From contig JAOZOL010000180.1 of assembly GCA_029933295.1 (NCBI GenBank), positions 1 through 5,488 of the forward strand: 5,488 nt of DNA, given 5' to 3'. The notes under the pieces were generated by a model that saw only the letters and a list, made by a program, of their open reading frames with translations, was not told where the DNA came from and searched no databases. Position numbers and translations under genes: made by a program. Each line of letters starts with the position of its first letter. Positions within the stretch are counted from its first letter, which is position 1. The stretch comes from Desulfobacterales bacterium (GTDB lineage: Bacteria; Desulfobacterota; Desulfobacteria; Desulfobacterales; Desulfosalsimonadaceae). Below are positions 5,269 through 5,488 of this stretch, piece by piece.

Positions 5269-5488
5269 GCATTCTTTAGTGCCTGAGCCTGATAATAGGT
5301 TGATAATCCATCAATAATTTCTTTGATTTCACCCTGGAGAATATTATCAAGTTTATAGAGCGTCAATCCAATACGGTGATCGGTGACCCTTCCCTGAGGA
5401 AAATTGTATGTCCGGATTCGCCCGCTGCGGTCCCCGCTGCCCACCTGGTTTTTCCGCTGCTCAGAAATTTCTTCATGCTGCTGACTGA
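5265..5488 (-). CDS. prfA: Peptide chain release factor 1, C-terminal part (5' end outside window)
   Basis: RF1 reads UAA and UAG in the ribosomal A site and triggers peptide release. Only the last 73 residues are present. They include the conserved VGSGDRSGRIRTYNFPQGRVTDHRIGLTLYKLD region (about 15-47 of the visible part). RTYNFPQGRVTDHR is RF1-like; RF2 has a different sequence here. The GGQ and codon-recognition motifs lie outside the window. The protein ends ...QAQALKNA, and its TAA stop (5265-5267) lies inside the terminal GTAAC of MITE copy 2. If the insertion and one target copy are removed, the frame continues ESAKST and stops at 5093-5095 inside prmC, so six residues appear to have been lost. 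The remaining C-terminus is near normal family length, so function is probably intact. It sits upstream of prmC, whose product modifies it. Confidence 0.95.
   Translation of the reverse strand, partial: SQQHEEISEQRKNQVGSGDRSGRIRTYNFPQGRVTDHRIGLTLYKLDNILQGEIKEIIDGLSTYYQAQALKNA

Larger units (their letters stand above)
5115..5276. repeat. 8-bp target-site duplication GCATTCTT around MITE copy 2
   Basis: GCATTCTT at 5115-5122 and 5269-5276 directly abuts both ends of the element. On the minus strand the repeat reads AAGAATGC. One copy encodes the last Lys-Asn and the first two bases of the final Ala codon of prfA; the other contains the prmC ATG. The sequence is not low-complexity, so this is strong evidence of transposition. 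Confidence 0.9.

Overview
The window is a conserved bacterial housekeeping block read entirely on the minus strand. In transcription order (right to left) it holds the 3' end of prfA (release factor 1), prmC (release factor glutamine methyltransferase), rpsB (ribosomal protein S2), tsf (EF-Ts), pyrH (UMP kinase), frr (ribosome recycling factor), uppS (undecaprenyl diphosphate synthase), and the first 26 codons of an unrecognised gene that runs off the left edge. The rpsB-tsf-pyrH-frr-uppS order is widespread in bacteria. The short ~200-residue EF-Ts, the S2 with a long acidic tail, and the PrmC N-terminus with a WTILK-type start suggest a Desulfobacterota (former deltaproteobacterial, perhaps Desulfobacterales) genome. 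That assignment is an inference from general resemblance and was not tested.

The genes are ordinary but what surrounds prmC is not. prmC is bracketed at both ends by two directly oriented copies of a ~147-bp miniature element (4059-4207 and 5123-5268). The copies agree at about 131 of 142 aligned positions. Each has imperfect terminal inverted repeats beginning GTAAC and ending GTTAC, and each is flanked by its own perfect 8-bp target duplication (TTTTATAT for copy 1, GCATTCTT for copy 2). This is a textbook MITE signature. The right-hand copy landed in what appears to have been a 26-nt prfA/prmC overlap. The tip of the element now supplies the prfA stop codon, and the duplicated target preserves the prmC ATG. 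The left-hand copy landed 2 nt past the prmC stop codon. Inside both elements, on the minus strand, a good Shine-Dalgarno and ATG open a 16-17-codon ORF. In copy 1 it reads MGAFFEDLEVWKNCEP, which resembles the N-terminus of the four-helix-bundle (23S rRNA intervening-sequence protein, S23/IVP) family. I infer that the MITE is an internally deleted relative of an element carrying such a gene.

Other non-coding features are these. The rpsB leader (about 3888-4050) has candidate promoters, a T8A8 block behind a small hairpin, and a very G-rich segment just before the ribosome binding site. The pyrH-frr spacer holds an imperfect stem-loop with a 9-bp-periodic CTCTGTG repeat. The spacer after uppS has a good sigma70-type promoter whose -10 lies inside a Fur-box-like palindrome, which suggests a separately regulated transcription unit starts there.

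Functionally the genes cover translation termination (RF1 and the enzyme that methylates its GGQ glutamine), the ribosome itself (S2), elongation (EF-Ts), recycling (RRF), pyrimidine nucleotide supply (UMP kinase) and the lipid carrier for cell-wall synthesis (UppS).
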